DNA of 64,000 nucleotides, taken from positions 1 to 64,000 of the forward strand of contig OMXJ01000008.1 of NCBI GenBank assembly GCA_900315015.1. The letters run 5' to 3'. The position numbers and the translations under genes were made by a program. Under the pieces are notes generated by a model. It did not search any database, was not told the DNA's origin, and worked only from the letters and a program-made list of their open reading frames with translations. This document shows, piece after piece, positions 51,311-60,999 of the stretch (within the stretch, counting starts at the first letter, position 1; the number at the start of each line of letters is the position of its first letter). This stretch comes from an uncultured Eubacteriales bacterium. GTDB taxonomy: Bacteria; Bacillota; Clostridia; Lachnospirales; Lachnospiraceae.

Positions 51311-54300
51311 TTATGCCTTCTTCATTGCCTTTTCATCAATCTTATCTTCAATAAGACTTACTGAAACTAATGCAGATACACCCTTCTCCTGCATTGTAAT
51401 TCCATAAAGTGCATCAGCCGCATTCATGGTTCCACGTCTATGCGTAATTACTATGAACTGAGTGCTGTTGGTAAAATTATGAAGATACTCTGCAAATCTT
51501 GATACGTTAGAATCATCAAGTGCTGCATCAATTTCGTCAAGAAGACAGAACGGTGATGGCTTTAGATGAAGAATTGCAAATAACAGCGCAATCGCTGTAA
51601 GAGCCTTTTCTCCACCTGACAGCTGCATAATATTGGTAAGCTTCTTTCCTGGAGGAGTCGCACTTATCATAATATCTGATTCAAGAAGATCATCGCTGTC
51701 TGCAAGCTCAAGCTTACAGGTTCCGCCGCCAAAAAGAGCCTTGAATGCAATATCAGACTGCTTTCTGATTTCAGCAAACTGCTCTGCGAACTGCTGCTTC
51801 ATCTTCTCTACAAGCTCCTCGATGAGCTCTATCAGCTTGTCTCTTGCTGATATAATGTCATCATGCTGGTTAGTTAAGAAATCAAATCTTTCCTTTACCT
51901 CAATATACTGCTCAATAGCATTGACATTTACATCTCCTAAATCCTTGATCTGAGATTTAATCTGAGAAATCTCTCTCTTATTCGCATTAGGATTTCCCAT
52001 CATCTCATCATCCTTATAGCCTTCTGCATCTGATGGAGTAGCTTCATATTCATTCCAGATATATTCCGTCAGGCTATCAAAATTTTCATCGAGCTTTTCC
52101 TTTTGATTATCAAGACGGACGCTTTCCTTATCAAGGCCGGTAATTCTTGCATTTAGCTTTTCATGATTCTCAAAGAGCTCCTTATTTGATGCATTAAGTT
52201 TTTCCTTCCAGGCCTGAAGATCAGCAATTTTCTCCTCGACCTTTTTTGCTGCCTCTAAGGACTGCTTCTGAACCTGCTTTAATCTGACAATATTATCATT
52301 TTCTGTCTTGATTACGCTTTCATTCTCTGCAATATCGCCTTCAATTTCTTCCTTTTCCTTTAGAAGATCTCTGCTCTCATCCTCGATACGGACAATATCC
52401 TCATCATCATGCTTTTTATCTGATTCTATTACATTGATTCTAGCTGAAATCTCTGATAAGGTATCTTTTTTCTGTGCTGTAAGCTCACGGATTTCCTCTA
52501 TCTTTGCTGAAAGACGGTTCTTTTCCTCGCTTCCTGCACTATCATTTCCTTCTAGCGCTCCTGCCAGCTTTTCATTTTCCTCTATGGACTTATCGATTTC
52601 CACAAGCTTTCCTTCGATTTCCTTAAGCTCTGCTATATTTGCCTCATAGGCATTCTTAAGCTTTGTAAGCTCGGAGTTCTCATTGCTAGCGGATATGTTC
52701 AGGGCATTTTCCTTAATTGTAAGTGCTGAAATCTCATCACTAAGAGTCTTCTGCTTAAGGTCTGCCTGCTCTGATTTTTCTCTATCTCTTTCGCAGATAA
52801 GCTTTAATTCATCCACCTGCTTCGTAAGCTTTGCTACCTCTTCGCCAAGCTCAGCAAGCTCTCTCTTTCTCGAGAGGAGATTTGAAGAATTCTTATAGGT
52901 ACCACCAGACATTGATCCGCCTGGATTTATCTGATCTCCCTCAAGAGTAACTATTCTAAGCTTTCTATGGTATTTCTTTGATATTGCAAGACCATAGTCC
53001 ATATTTTCTACAACTAATATTCTTCCAAGAAGATGCCTTACTAGTACAATAAAGCGGCCATCTGCCTTTACAAGATTATCTGCTGTGTCGATGGCTCCCG
53101 GCTCATCTAGGGCATCTCTTTCCTGGATTCCCTGCGGTGAAATAGCTGTAAGTGGTAAGAAGGTCGCTCTTCCTGCCTTCTCACGCTTTAATATTTCAAT
53201 TAAAGACTGAGCTGTCTTTTCATTGTCTGTAACTACATTCTGCATGCTGCCGCCAAGCGCTGTTTCTATGGCAGTTTCATACTTCTTTTCCGAGCTGATA
53301 AGATCTGCAACTACGCCGAATATTCCGCTTAGGCGTGCTTTTTCCTGCATTACTCTCTTTACTGCAGAACCATAGCCATCATATCTCTCAGCCATGTTCA
53401 TGGTATAATCGAGCTTTGTCTTTCCTTTTGACAGCTCATTTCTCTTCGCATTCAGCTCTCTTTCATCATTTATGAGCTTTTCTTTAAATTTTACTGCATC
53501 TCCTGTATACTCTTTTACTTCTTCACGCTTTTTAGCAAGGTTCTCTCTTATATTCTTAAGATTTTCACTATCTTCCTTGTACTTAATTTCTAATTCATCA
53601 GCTGCGCTTTTTCCGGTAATGAGCTCTGAGGATATGGAAGACTTTCTGATATTTATCTGCTCTCTTTCAGCCTTAAGTGCTGCTGAATTCTGCTTTATTT
53701 CAGAAACCCTGTTCATTTCTTCAAGGAGCTTTTTATCTGCATTTTCAAGCTCTGTCAGCTTTTCTGAAAGCTCACTTGAGAGTCCTTCGAGTTCTTTTTG
53801 AAGAGTCTCTTTATTTCCTATTTTTTCCTCTAATTCCTTTTTAAGAGCCTCAGAAGATTTCTTTTTTGCTTCCTTCTGAGAATCCTTTATCTTAAGGGAA
53901 TCATTGATGCTATTAAGTCTATCCTTAAAATGGATGGTGTTTGAATTTACACCATTTATCTTAGTTTCACAGACACTTATATCTGAAGCTGCTCTTTCAG
54001 CTGCTCCATACTTTTCTTCTCTTTCACTTCTCTTTTCTTCAATTTTTGCTTCGGTGTCAGTTATGTCCTGTCCAGCCTTTGCATAATCATCCTTAGATCT
54101 TTCAAGCTCGCTTCTTGCAGCCTCAAGCTCTGCTGAATTGATTGCTATCTTCTCAGAAATCACCTTCTGCTGCTCTACTACTCTTTTTTCCTCGCTAAGG
54201 AAGAAATTCATGTCATGCTTTTTAAGCTTTTCTTTAAGGTCTAAGTATTTTTTAGCTGTATCAGACTGTCTCTCTAATGGACCTATCTGCTTTTCAAGCT

Positions 54301-54889
54301 CCGATATGATATCATCTACTCTTTCAAGATTTGCCTTCTGCTCTTCAAGGGATTTTTCTGCTTCACCCTTTCTGCGCTTGAACTTTACGATTCCTGTAGC
54401 TTCGTCAAAAAGCTCTCTTCTATCATCAGCTCTTCCTGAAATGATTTTTTCGATCTGGCCCTGTCCGATAATGGAATATCCTTCCTTACCGATACCTGTA
54501 TCATAGAGCATTTCCTGAATCATCTTAAGACGGACAACGCTTCCATTTAAAAGATATTCACTTTCGCCTGATCTATAAACTCTTCTTGCAACGGTAACCT
54601 CTGAAAATTCTACGTTAAGTCTATGATCTGAATTGTCAAAGGTAATAGCTACATACGCACTAGATAATGGCTTTCTGAGCTCTGTTCCCGAAAAGATGAC
54701 ATCCTGCATCGATGAGCCTCTTAGCTGCTTTGCACTCTGCTCTCCGAGAACCCAGCGCATTGCATCTGCAATATTGCTCTTTCCCGATCCATTTGGTCCT
54801 ACAATTCCAGTAATTCCTTTTCCGAATTTTAATATGATTTTATTTGCGAACGATTTAAATCCCGAGATTTCAATGCTTTTTAGATACAT
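51311..54889 (-). CDS. smc: Chromosome segregation protein SMC
   Basis: SMC is the core ATPase of the prokaryotic condensin that organises the chromosome with ScpA and ScpB. The 1192-residue protein has the Walker A head GIVGPNGSGKSNIADAMRWV near residue 30 with FKSFANKI before it, two long coiled coils, and a hinge at about residues 500-680 (VADLISSEKKYETAIETALGG; the NPGGSMSGG segment at its end). The second head has the signature MQLSGGEKALTAIALLFAI near residue 1092 and Walker B FCLLDEIDAALDDSN. The 5' end overlaps the rnc 3' end by 20 bases. rnc-smc-ftsY is a conserved operon. Confidence 0.97.
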   Translation of the reverse strand: MYLKSIEISGFKSFANKIILKFGKGITGIVGPNGSGKSNIADAMRWVLGEQSAKQLRGSSMQDVIFSGTELRKPLSSAYVAITFDNSDHRLNVEFSEVTVARRVYRSGESEYLLNGSVVRLKMIQEMLYDTGIGKEGYSIIGQGQIEKIISGRADDRRELFDEATGIVKFKRRKGEAEKSLEEQKANLERVDDIISELEKQIGPLERQSDTAKKYLDLKEKLKKHDMNFFLSEEKRVVEQQKVISEKIAINSAELEAARSELERSKDDYAKAGQDITDTEAKIEEKRSEREEKYGAAERAASDISVCETKINGVNSNTIHFKDRLNSINDSLKIKDSQKEAKKKSSEALKKELEEKIGNKETLQKELEGLSSELSEKLTELENADKKLLEEMNRVSEIKQNSAALKAEREQINIRKSSISSELITGKSAADELEIKYKEDSENLKNIRENLAKKREEVKEYTGDAVKFKEKLINDERELNAKRNELSKGKTKLDYTMNMAERYDGYGSAVKRVMQEKARLSGIFGVVADLISSEKKYETAIETALGGSMQNVVTDNEKTAQSLIEILKREKAGRATFLPLTAISPQGIQERDALDEPGAIDTADNLVKADGRFIVLVRHLLGRILVVENMDYGLAISKKYHRKLRIVTLEGDQINPGGSMSGGTYKNSSNLLSRKRELAELGEEVAKLTKQVDELKLICERDREKSEQADLKQKTLSDEISALTIKENALNISASNENSELTKLKNAYEANIAELKEIEGKLVEIDKSIEENEKLAGALEGNDSAGSEEKNRLSAKIEEIRELTAQKKDTLSEISARINVIESDKKHDDEDIVRIEDESRDLLKEKEEIEGDIAENESVIKTENDNIVRLKQVQKQSLEAAKKVEEKIADLQAWKEKLNASNKELFENHEKLNARITGLDKESVRLDNQKEKLDENFDSLTEYIWNEYEATPSDAEGYKDDEMMGNPNANKREISQIKSQIKDLGDVNVNAIEQYIEVKERFDFLTNQHDDIISARDKLIELIEELVEKMKQQFAEQFAEIRKQSDIAFKALFGGGTCKLELADSDDLLESDIMISATPPGKKLTNIMQLSGGEKALTAIALLFAILHLKPSPFCLLDEIDAALDDSNVSRFAEYLHNFTNSTQFIVITHRRGTMNAADALYGITMQEKGVSALVSVSLIEDKIDEKAMKKA

Positions 54890-55577
54890 TAAGCTTTTCT
54901 ATTTCCTTTCTCGCAGCATCCTGCTCTGCTGCCTTCTTAGTGTGTCCTTCTCCCACTTCACATACTTCTCCGTCTATAATTACTGCTACCTTGAATTTCT
55001 TATTATGATCTGGTCCTTCTTCACCTATGATCTTATATTCAAGACTTTTATCTCCTTCTCCTTGAAGAATCTGCTGGAGAGTAGTTTTGCTATCACAAAA
55101 GAGCGTTTTATCTTCAACATCTGTAATTACAATTCTTTTAATAAATTCTTTTGCACTAGTAAAACCACCATCCAAATAAATGGCCCCTATAACAGCTTCA
55201 AGCGCATCTGATAAAATAGAAGGCTTATCAGCGCCACCCATCATTTTTTCTCCATTACCAAGCTCTATCATCTTGCCGAGCCCTATCTGTCTTGCACAAT
55301 AAGCTAGCGCATTTTCACATACCTTTGATGCGCGTATCTTTGAGAGCTCTCCTTCATCCTTTTCCGGATACTTATTGAACAGATTCTCACTCATTACCAG
55401 CTCTAACACAGCATCGCCAAGGAATTCTAATCTTTCATTATCCTCCGGCTTATTCATCCGCCTTTCATTGGCATAAGATGAGTGCGTGAGGGCCGTTTCA
55501 AGCTTCATTATGTCTTTAAACACATAGCCTAGTTTTTTCTGAAAATCACTTAGTCTGGATAACCTATTATTGGTCAT
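54870..55577 (-). CDS. rnc: Ribonuclease III
   Basis: RNase III cuts double-stranded RNA during rRNA and mRNA processing. The catalytic signature NERLEFLGDAVLELVMSE lies near residue 44 with metal-binding Glu and Asp, and SDALEAVIGAIYLDGGF near residue 118. The C-terminal dsRNA-binding domain is DSKTTLQQILQGEGDKSLEY to KKAAEQDAARKEIEKL. Length is 235 residues, as expected. Preceded by GAAAGGAG and overlapping smc by 20 bases. Confidence 0.96.
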   Translation of the reverse strand: MTNNRLSRLSDFQKKLGYVFKDIMKLETALTHSSYANERRMNKPEDNERLEFLGDAVLELVMSENLFNKYPEKDEGELSKIRASKVCENALAYCARQIGLGKMIELGNGEKMMGGADKPSILSDALEAVIGAIYLDGGFTSAKEFIKRIVITDVEDKTLFCDSKTTLQQILQGEGDKSLEYKIIGEEGPDHNKKFKVAVIIDGEVCEVGEGHTKKAAEQDAARKEIEKLNVSKKH

Positions 55578-55779
55578 AGCTTTTCTCCTTTCTTCATGCT
55601 AATTTAGTCCCATTAATGGGCATAATCGATTTATTGTACCACACTTTTCAATTTTTAGCAAGTTTTATGTAATTTATTAGAAAATGAGTTTAGCATTTTA
55701 GAAAATATCCTAATGGTGTATAGTATCTCCATCAACAAATAGAGGTAATCATTATCAGGAAAAAACTTTGCAAAAAAAA

Positions 55780-55803
55780 AGGTCAGATTTCTCTGACCTT
55801 TAC
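55780..55803 (-). terminator. Rho-independent terminator after acpP
   Basis: Minus strand: AAAGGTCAGA-GAAA-TCTGACCTTTTTTTTT, 22 bases after the acpP stop. The gap to rnc (55578-55779) is otherwise plain AT-rich DNA, probably including the rnc promoter. Confidence 0.85.
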
Positions 55804-55825
55804 TAATCAAAAATATTACCGCTTC

Positions 55826-56056
55826 TTAGTTGATAGCAGCCTGGATCTTTTCTACAGCATCGCCTACTGTAACAATAGCCTTTGCATCCTCATCGCTGAT
55901 CTTAATTCCAAATTCCTGCTCCATTCCCATGATGATCTGCATTACATCAAGTGAATCACAGCCAAGGTCATCAATGAACTTTGAATCCTCTGATACCTGA
56001 TCTGGCTCAACATTAAGTACCTCTACGATGATGTCTCTGATTTTTTCGAATTCCAT
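55826..56056 (-). CDS. acpP: Acyl carrier protein
   Basis: ACP carries growing acyl chains on a phosphopantetheine arm during fatty-acid synthesis. The 76-residue, strongly acidic protein has the attachment Ser in DDLGCDSLDVMQIIMGMEQEFG (near residue 37); GCDSLD replaces the more common GADSLD. The start is ATG 56056 (MEFEKIRD) behind AAGGGGA; the ATG at 56095 adds 13 residues from the leader. It follows plsX by 95 bases and ends at its own terminator. Confidence 0.94.
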   Translation of the reverse strand: MEFEKIRDIIVEVLNVEPDQVSEDSKFIDDLGCDSLDVMQIIMGMEQEFGIKISDEDAKAIVTVGDAVEKIQAAIN

Positions 56057-56150
56057 TTTATTGTCCCCTTTATAGTTTATTATTATATACGGCAATTCAT
56101 CTCCTATTTAGTCGAATCCTTACCGGATCTGCCTTTTTTTCTAATTGTAT

Positions 56151-57173
56151 CTATTTTGATACCTCTGAATTAGCACTTATATTCTCTTCGATTTTCTCGT
56201 TTATTCTCTGTTTCTTGAAATCTATGCACTGAATAAGAGAATTCTTTATTTCAACATAGTCGGAATTTCCATGGCTTTTAACTACTAATGCCTTAAGTCC
56301 GAGCATTGGTGCTCCGCCATATTCCTTTATGCTAAAGCCCTTGAGTGTCTTTTTAAGAGCCGGCTTTGCAAGTGCTGCACCCATTATGCTGACTGGTGTC
56401 GACTTAAAACCTTCTTTTACTCTCTTTAAGAGAGCTCCTGCAACACCCTCATAAAGCTTTATGATTACATTTCCTACGAAGGCCTCTGTAACGATTACAT
56501 CAGCTGCTCCATAAGGAATTTCTCTTGATTCTACACTGCCTATAAAATTGATGTCGTTGCTGTTCTTGAGCATAGGATAGGTTTCTTTTACAAGGGAATT
56601 TCCCTTTTCCTCTTCTACACCAATATTTACTAAGCCAATTTTTGGATTCTTAACTCCCATGATATTTTCCATGTAGATTGAACCCATCTTTGCAAACTGA
56701 ACTAAATCAACTGCCTTTGCATCAACGTTTGCTCCACAGTCAAGCAAAAGCGATACTCCATCAAGTGTCGGAATAAGAGGAGCTAATGGCGAACGTCTTA
56801 CGCCCTTTATTCTTCCGATTATGAGCTGTCCTCCTACTAGGAGCGCTCCCGTGCTTCCTGCTGATACAATGGCATCTGCCTGACCGTTCTTTACCAGATA
56901 AAGTGCCTTTACTACTGATGAATTATCTTTATGTCTGATTGCATCAACTGGTGCCTCATCATTAGTGATTATATCCGGAGCTTCAACTATTTCAACTCTT
57001 TTTTCATCATAACCACTATATTTATTTAATTCTGCCTTTATCGCTTCTGTCTGTCCTACTAAATATACAAACAGTTCTTCTCTAGCCTTAACTGCTTCTA
57101 TCGCGCCATGCACTATTGCTCCAGGTGCATTGTCGCCTCCCATGGCGTCAAGCGCTACCTTTACTAATTCCAT
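56151..57173 (-). CDS. plsX: Phosphate acyltransferase PlsX
   Basis: PlsX makes acyl-phosphate from acyl-ACP, the donor for PlsY in phospholipid synthesis. The 340-residue protein begins VALDAMGGDNAPGAIVHGAI, then IVSAGSTGALLVGGQLIIGRIKG near residue 103 and LVNIGVEEEKGNSLVKETYP near residue 175, with TEAFVGNVIIKLYEG near residue 230 and GAPMLGLKALVVKSHG near residue 295. The C-terminus has an additional basic/acidic tail. acpP, encoding its substrate carrier, is next downstream; fabD/fabG genes are not in this window. Confidence 0.96.
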   Translation of the reverse strand: MELVKVALDAMGGDNAPGAIVHGAIEAVKAREELFVYLVGQTEAIKAELNKYSGYDEKRVEIVEAPDIITNDEAPVDAIRHKDNSSVVKALYLVKNGQADAIVSAGSTGALLVGGQLIIGRIKGVRRSPLAPLIPTLDGVSLLLDCGANVDAKAVDLVQFAKMGSIYMENIMGVKNPKIGLVNIGVEEEKGNSLVKETYPMLKNSNDINFIGSVESREIPYGAADVIVTEAFVGNVIIKLYEGVAGALLKRVKEGFKSTPVSIMGAALAKPALKKTLKGFSIKEYGGAPMLGLKALVVKSHGNSDYVEIKNSLIQCIDFKKQRINEKIEENISANSEVSK

Positions 57174-57265
57174 CTTGCACCCCTTTCTTTCCTTACCGCC
57201 TATATGATATAATACTCTTTATTAAAAATCAAGTAGCATTTTTAATTTTTAAATTGTTTTTTACG

Positions 57266-58078
57266 CTACTTTACTACCTTTTTGTAAAAGAAGGAATTTT
57301 CTGTCTTAAATCCTAGCTCCACTGGTTTTATTATCTGCTCTGTACTTCCGATAAAAAGATAGCCGCCACTCTTTAAGGATGAACAGAATTTTTTGTAAAT
57401 AGCAAGCTTTGCTTCCTCTGTAAAATAGATCATTACATTTCTGCATACTATAAGGTCGTAATTTCTTCCGTAAAAATCTTTTATAAGATCATGATTTCTA
57501 AAACTTACCATTTTCTTTATCTTATCAATTACCTGATATTTTCCCCCATCAGTGCGATTTAAATACTTTCTCTTAAATTCATCCTTCACATTCTTGACGG
57601 ATTTTTCATCATAAATCCCAAGCTTTGCACTCTCTAATATTTCGTTATCTATATCTGTCGCTATTATTTCAAACCTTTTTCCTGGAAAGTTCTTATCTAG
57701 GAGCATGGCTATGCTATAGGGCTCTTCACCTGTCGAACAGGCAGCACTCCATATTTTTACGGCACTTATCCCCTGATTTTTCGGTACGATCTCACTTATC
57801 AACAAATTTTCTAAAACTTCCCACTGCGCAGGATTTCTAAAAAATTCTGATACATTTATTGTAAAGTACCCCATAAACTGATCTAGACTACTCTTATTTC
57901 CCTTGATTTTAGAAAAGTATTCTGAATAAGAGCTGCAGCCGTTTTTAAAAATTAGAGAATCTATTCTCCTTTTCATCTGACGTTCTTTATAAGAGTTCAG
58001 ATCTATATTTAAATAATCATGTATATCCTTTTTAAATTTCTCATAATTATCATTTATTGTCCTTACTTCCAACGCCAT
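57266..58078 (-). CDS. CheR-type protein-glutamate O-methyltransferase
   Basis: CheR-family enzymes methylate glutamates in chemoreceptors using SAM. The 270-residue protein has the N-terminal helical domain (LNIDLNSYKERQMKRRIDSL), the Arg-rich helix included, then the SAM fold: FRNPAQWEVLENLLI, VKIWSAACSTGEEPYSIAMLL near residue 112, IIATDIDNEILESA near residue 139, and DLIVCRNVMIYFTEE near residue 208, ending LFIGSTEQI. This is the full domain order of CheR. No other chemotaxis gene is adjacent, and plsX is the downstream neighbour, so its partner receptors or a non-chemotaxis target are encoded elsewhere. Confidence 0.92.
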   Translation of the reverse strand: MALEVRTINDNYEKFKKDIHDYLNIDLNSYKERQMKRRIDSLIFKNGCSSYSEYFSKIKGNKSSLDQFMGYFTINVSEFFRNPAQWEVLENLLISEIVPKNQGISAVKIWSAACSTGEEPYSIAMLLDKNFPGKRFEIIATDIDNEILESAKLGIYDEKSVKNVKDEFKRKYLNRTDGGKYQVIDKIKKMVSFRNHDLIKDFYGRNYDLIVCRNVMIYFTEEAKLAIYKKFCSSLKSGGYLFIGSTEQIIKPVELGFKTENSFFYKKVVK

Positions 58079-58100
58079 TACAAACCTCCTGAATAAACAA

Positions 58101-58129
58101 AGCCGGATAAGCTATTCGCTTACCCGGCT
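58101..58129 (-). terminator. Rho-independent terminator after ispH-rpsA
   Basis: Minus strand: AGCCGGGTAAGC-gaata-GCTTATCCGGCT followed by TTGTTTATT, a 12-bp stem with one mismatched pair, between the fusion gene stop and the cheR start. Confidence 0.75.
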
Positions 58130-58151
58130 GGATAATTATCTTTTTAAGCTA

Positions 58152-60134
58152 TTAGTTCTCTGATGGTGTTTCCTCAGCTGGAGCATCCTCTGCTGGAGCC
58201 TCATCTGCTGTTAAAGCCTTAACTGAGATGCTGATTCTCTTATTCTCTGCATCAAAGTTAACAACCTCTGCTGTAACCTCATCACCAACCTTAAGAACAT
58301 CTGCTGGCTTCTCGATGTGATTCTTTGAAATCTGTGAAACATGAAGAAGTGCATCAATACCTGGCTCGAGCTCTACGAAAGCACCGAAGTCTGCCATACG
58401 AGCAACCTTACCAGTTACCTGTTTTCCTACTGCATACTTTTCTTCTGCATTGTTCCATGGATTCTTGTCTGGGAACTTGAGTGTAAGAGCAATTCTGTCG
58501 CCCTTGATATCCTTAATCATAACCTCAAGCTCATCGCCTACCTTGAATACCTTCTTAGGTGCTTCAATTCTTCCCCAGCTCATTTCTGAGATGTGAAGAA
58601 GACCGTCTGCTCCACCAAGATCTACGAATACACCGAAATCTGTGATATTCTTAACTTCGCCCTTAACAACGTCGCCTACATTGATGCGGCCAAAGAGTTC
58701 CTTAGCCTGCTCAGCCTTCTTAGCTGCAACGAGCTGCTTGCGGTCACCTATAATTCTTCTTCTCTTTGGATTGAATTCTGTAATTACGAATTCAATTTCC
58801 TGATCCTGATACTTTGAAAGATCCTTTTCATAAGTATCTGATACAAGACTTGCTGGTACGAATACCTTTGTCTCATCTACAATTGCGATAAGACCACCGG
58901 TAAGAACCTCTGTTACCTTTGCCTTAAGAACTGTCTTGTTTGCGAATGCATCCTCAAGAACCTTTGAAACTCTTTCTGCCTGAAGACGCTTTGTTGAAAG
59001 TACAACCTGTCCATCGCCATCATTAAGCTTAAGAACCTTTGCCTTTATCTCATCGCCCTCATGAACGAGCTGTGTAAGATCTGCGTTCTGAGAAGCAGTA
59101 CCAAATTCATTCTTTGTAATAATACCATCAGCCTTGTAGCCAATATTAACAACTACTTCATCTGGCTTAACACTGATAACCTTACCGTCTACCACCTCTC
59201 CCGTACGTATTGTCTTAAAAGTCTCGTTTAATGCCTCCTCAAACTCCTTATCGTTCATCTCTGACATACCGATGTAAACCTCCTTGATTATATTATTCGG
59301 GGTTGACGCCCCTGCTGTAATACCTACGCTACGAAAAGATTTAAATAGACTTAAATCCAGGTCACCAAGTTTCTGTATAAAGAAAGTGTTTGGACATTCC
59401 TTCTGTGCTATCTCAAACAACTTTCTGGAATTAGAGCTTTTCTTATCTCCAATCACAATCATAGCGTCTGAGTTCTTTGCCAACTCCGCGCATTCCGTCT
59501 GTCGTTTTAGTGTCGCGTTGCATATTGTATTCACAACATATATATTATACTCCAATTTTTCTATTAATGCAACTAATTCTTTAAATTTTCTGTTATTAAA
59601 TGTCGTTTGCGCAACTAAAACATACTTGCGTTCCCTGTTTAATTTGCCATTTTCAACAGCTTTATTAATGTCCTCTTCGCAATTAATGAATATTGGCTCA
59701 TTTTCACACCAGCCCGCACTTCCTTCTATTTCAGGGTGAGCCGGGTCTCCTATGATAATTACACCATTTCCCTTATGACTTTCATCTCTTATGATATTGT
59801 GAATTTTAGTAACAAAAGGACAGGTGGCATCTATCAGGGTAATATTTTTTCCACTATTTTCAAAATCCTCAACGACGCTCTTTGATACGCCGTGCGATCT
59901 TAAAATAATGGTCGCACCCTCTTCTGCATCAGCTGCAGTTTCATTTTCCTTAAAAATATGCACGCCATCTTCTTCAAGTTCTTCTGTCACAATATCATTA
60001 TGGATTATAGGTCCATAGGTGTATATTGCCTTTTTTCCTTCGCCGCCCTTATTTTTTGCTTCGTTGAAGGCCATTCCTACTGCCCTTTCAACTCCAAAAC
60101 AAAAGCCTGCACTTTTTGCTATAGTTATCTGCAT
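58152..60134 (-). CDS. ispH: Bifunctional 4-hydroxy-3-methylbut-2-enyl diphosphate reductase / ribosomal protein S1
   Basis: One 660-residue chain joins two functions. Residues 1-280 are IspH, the last enzyme of the MEP pathway, with the three cluster cysteines in SAGFCFGVERAV (residue 12), DATCPFVTKI (near residue 102) and NTICNATLKRQTE (near residue 200), plus GASTPNNIIKEV near residue 284. From about residue 305 there are four S1 RNA-binding domains (beginning near GEVVDGKVISVKPDEVVV, VLKAKVTEVLTGGLIA, GDVVKGEVKNITDFGVFVDLGG and GKQVTGKVARMADFGAFVELE), ending in an Ala/Glu/Pro-rich tail with APAEDAPAEE repeats. The fusion is known in Clostridia. It follows cmk by 31 bases. Confidence 0.95.
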   Translation of the reverse strand: MQITIAKSAGFCFGVERAVGMAFNEAKNKGGEGKKAIYTYGPIIHNDIVTEELEEDGVHIFKENETAADAEEGATIILRSHGVSKSVVEDFENSGKNITLIDATCPFVTKIHNIIRDESHKGNGVIIIGDPAHPEIEGSAGWCENEPIFINCEEDINKAVENGKLNRERKYVLVAQTTFNNRKFKELVALIEKLEYNIYVVNTICNATLKRQTECAELAKNSDAMIVIGDKKSSNSRKLFEIAQKECPNTFFIQKLGDLDLSLFKSFRSVGITAGASTPNNIIKEVYIGMSEMNDKEFEEALNETFKTIRTGEVVDGKVISVKPDEVVVNIGYKADGIITKNEFGTASQNADLTQLVHEGDEIKAKVLKLNDGDGQVVLSTKRLQAERVSKVLEDAFANKTVLKAKVTEVLTGGLIAIVDETKVFVPASLVSDTYEKDLSKYQDQEIEFVITEFNPKRRRIIGDRKQLVAAKKAEQAKELFGRINVGDVVKGEVKNITDFGVFVDLGGADGLLHISEMSWGRIEAPKKVFKVGDELEVMIKDIKGDRIALTLKFPDKNPWNNAEEKYAVGKQVTGKVARMADFGAFVELEPGIDALLHVSQISKNHIEKPADVLKVGDEVTAEVVNFDAENKRISISVKALTADEAPAEDAPAEETPSEN

Positions 60135-60165
60135 TTACTTTTCCTTACAAATCACTAAATCTAAT

Positions 60166-60843
60166 TCAATCTGCTATTTTTTTCTCAAAGAGCTCAATTA
60201 TCTTTTCTGATACCTGCTGCGGATTTATCTCTGAAGTATCTACTACCTCTGCGTCATCAGCCTTTTTCAGCGGTGATATTTCTCTATTCATATCTCTTTC
60301 ATCACGCGCGATTATATCCTTTTCGATTTCATCAAGATCGCAGCTTACGCCCTTTGCTGTGAGCTCATCGTAACGTCTCTTTGCACGGATTTTTGCTGAT
60401 GCCTCCATGTAGATCTTAAGAGTAGCATTTGGAAGAACAACTGTTCCTATGTCTCTGCCATCCATTATGATGCTCTTTTTCTCTGCCATATTTCTCTGAA
60501 GGAAAAGAAGCTTTTCTCTGACTTCTCCTAGTGCACTTACTATTGAAGCCTGCTTTCCTACCTCCTCTGTACGGATATAGGCATTTACATTTTCCTCATT
60601 CAGCATTACCTGCTGCTCGCCGTCTACATACTCTAAATCTACTTCTATTTCAGAAAGTGCCTTAACTACAGCTGCATTATCTGAAATATCTACATTGTTT
60701 CTCAAAAAATACAGTCCTATTGTGCGGTACATTGCTCCCGTATCAACATAAGTAAAGCCAAGCTTTTTAGCTGTAAGCTTTGCTACTGTACTTTTTCCGC
60801 TTCCTGCTGGTCCATCAAGCGCTATGCTATAGTTCTTTTTCAT
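60166..60843 (-). CDS. cmk: Cytidylate kinase
   Basis: Cmk phosphorylates CMP and dCMP. The 225-residue protein has the P-loop IALDGPAGSGKSTVAKLTAKK near residue 7, YVDTGAMYRTIGLYFL near residue 32, IIMDGRDIGTVVLPNA near residue 125 and the lid/Arg region RAKRRYDELTAKG near residue 153 and RDERDMNREISPLKKADDA near residue 180. The cmk-ispH-rpsA order is typical for Clostridia; plsC, often between, is absent. Confidence 0.96.
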   Translation of the reverse strand: MKKNYSIALDGPAGSGKSTVAKLTAKKLGFTYVDTGAMYRTIGLYFLRNNVDISDNAAVVKALSEIEVDLEYVDGEQQVMLNEENVNAYIRTEEVGKQASIVSALGEVREKLLFLQRNMAEKKSIIMDGRDIGTVVLPNATLKIYMEASAKIRAKRRYDELTAKGVSCDLDEIEKDIIARDERDMNREISPLKKADDAEVVDTSEINPQQVSEKIIELFEKKIAD

Positions 60844-60999
60844 GATGCTCTCGGCGTAATTTCTAGATACTTACCTTTAGAAATATCTGCCTCTACCTAC
60901 TTTCTTTTATTCTACTAAATTTATCTACTTATAAACGTATTTGTGCATTTTATCGCATTTTTTAATATGTGTTTCCACTCTGTTAATTCTGATTACTAC

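Noticed and set aside
50646-51407. Open frames of 231 and 253 codons on the + strand opposite ftsY
   Set aside because: They are Ser/Ala/Phe or Leu/Pro/Gln strings produced by the opposite strand of the ftsY repeat, with no ribosome binding site; the minus-strand frame has all FtsY motifs.
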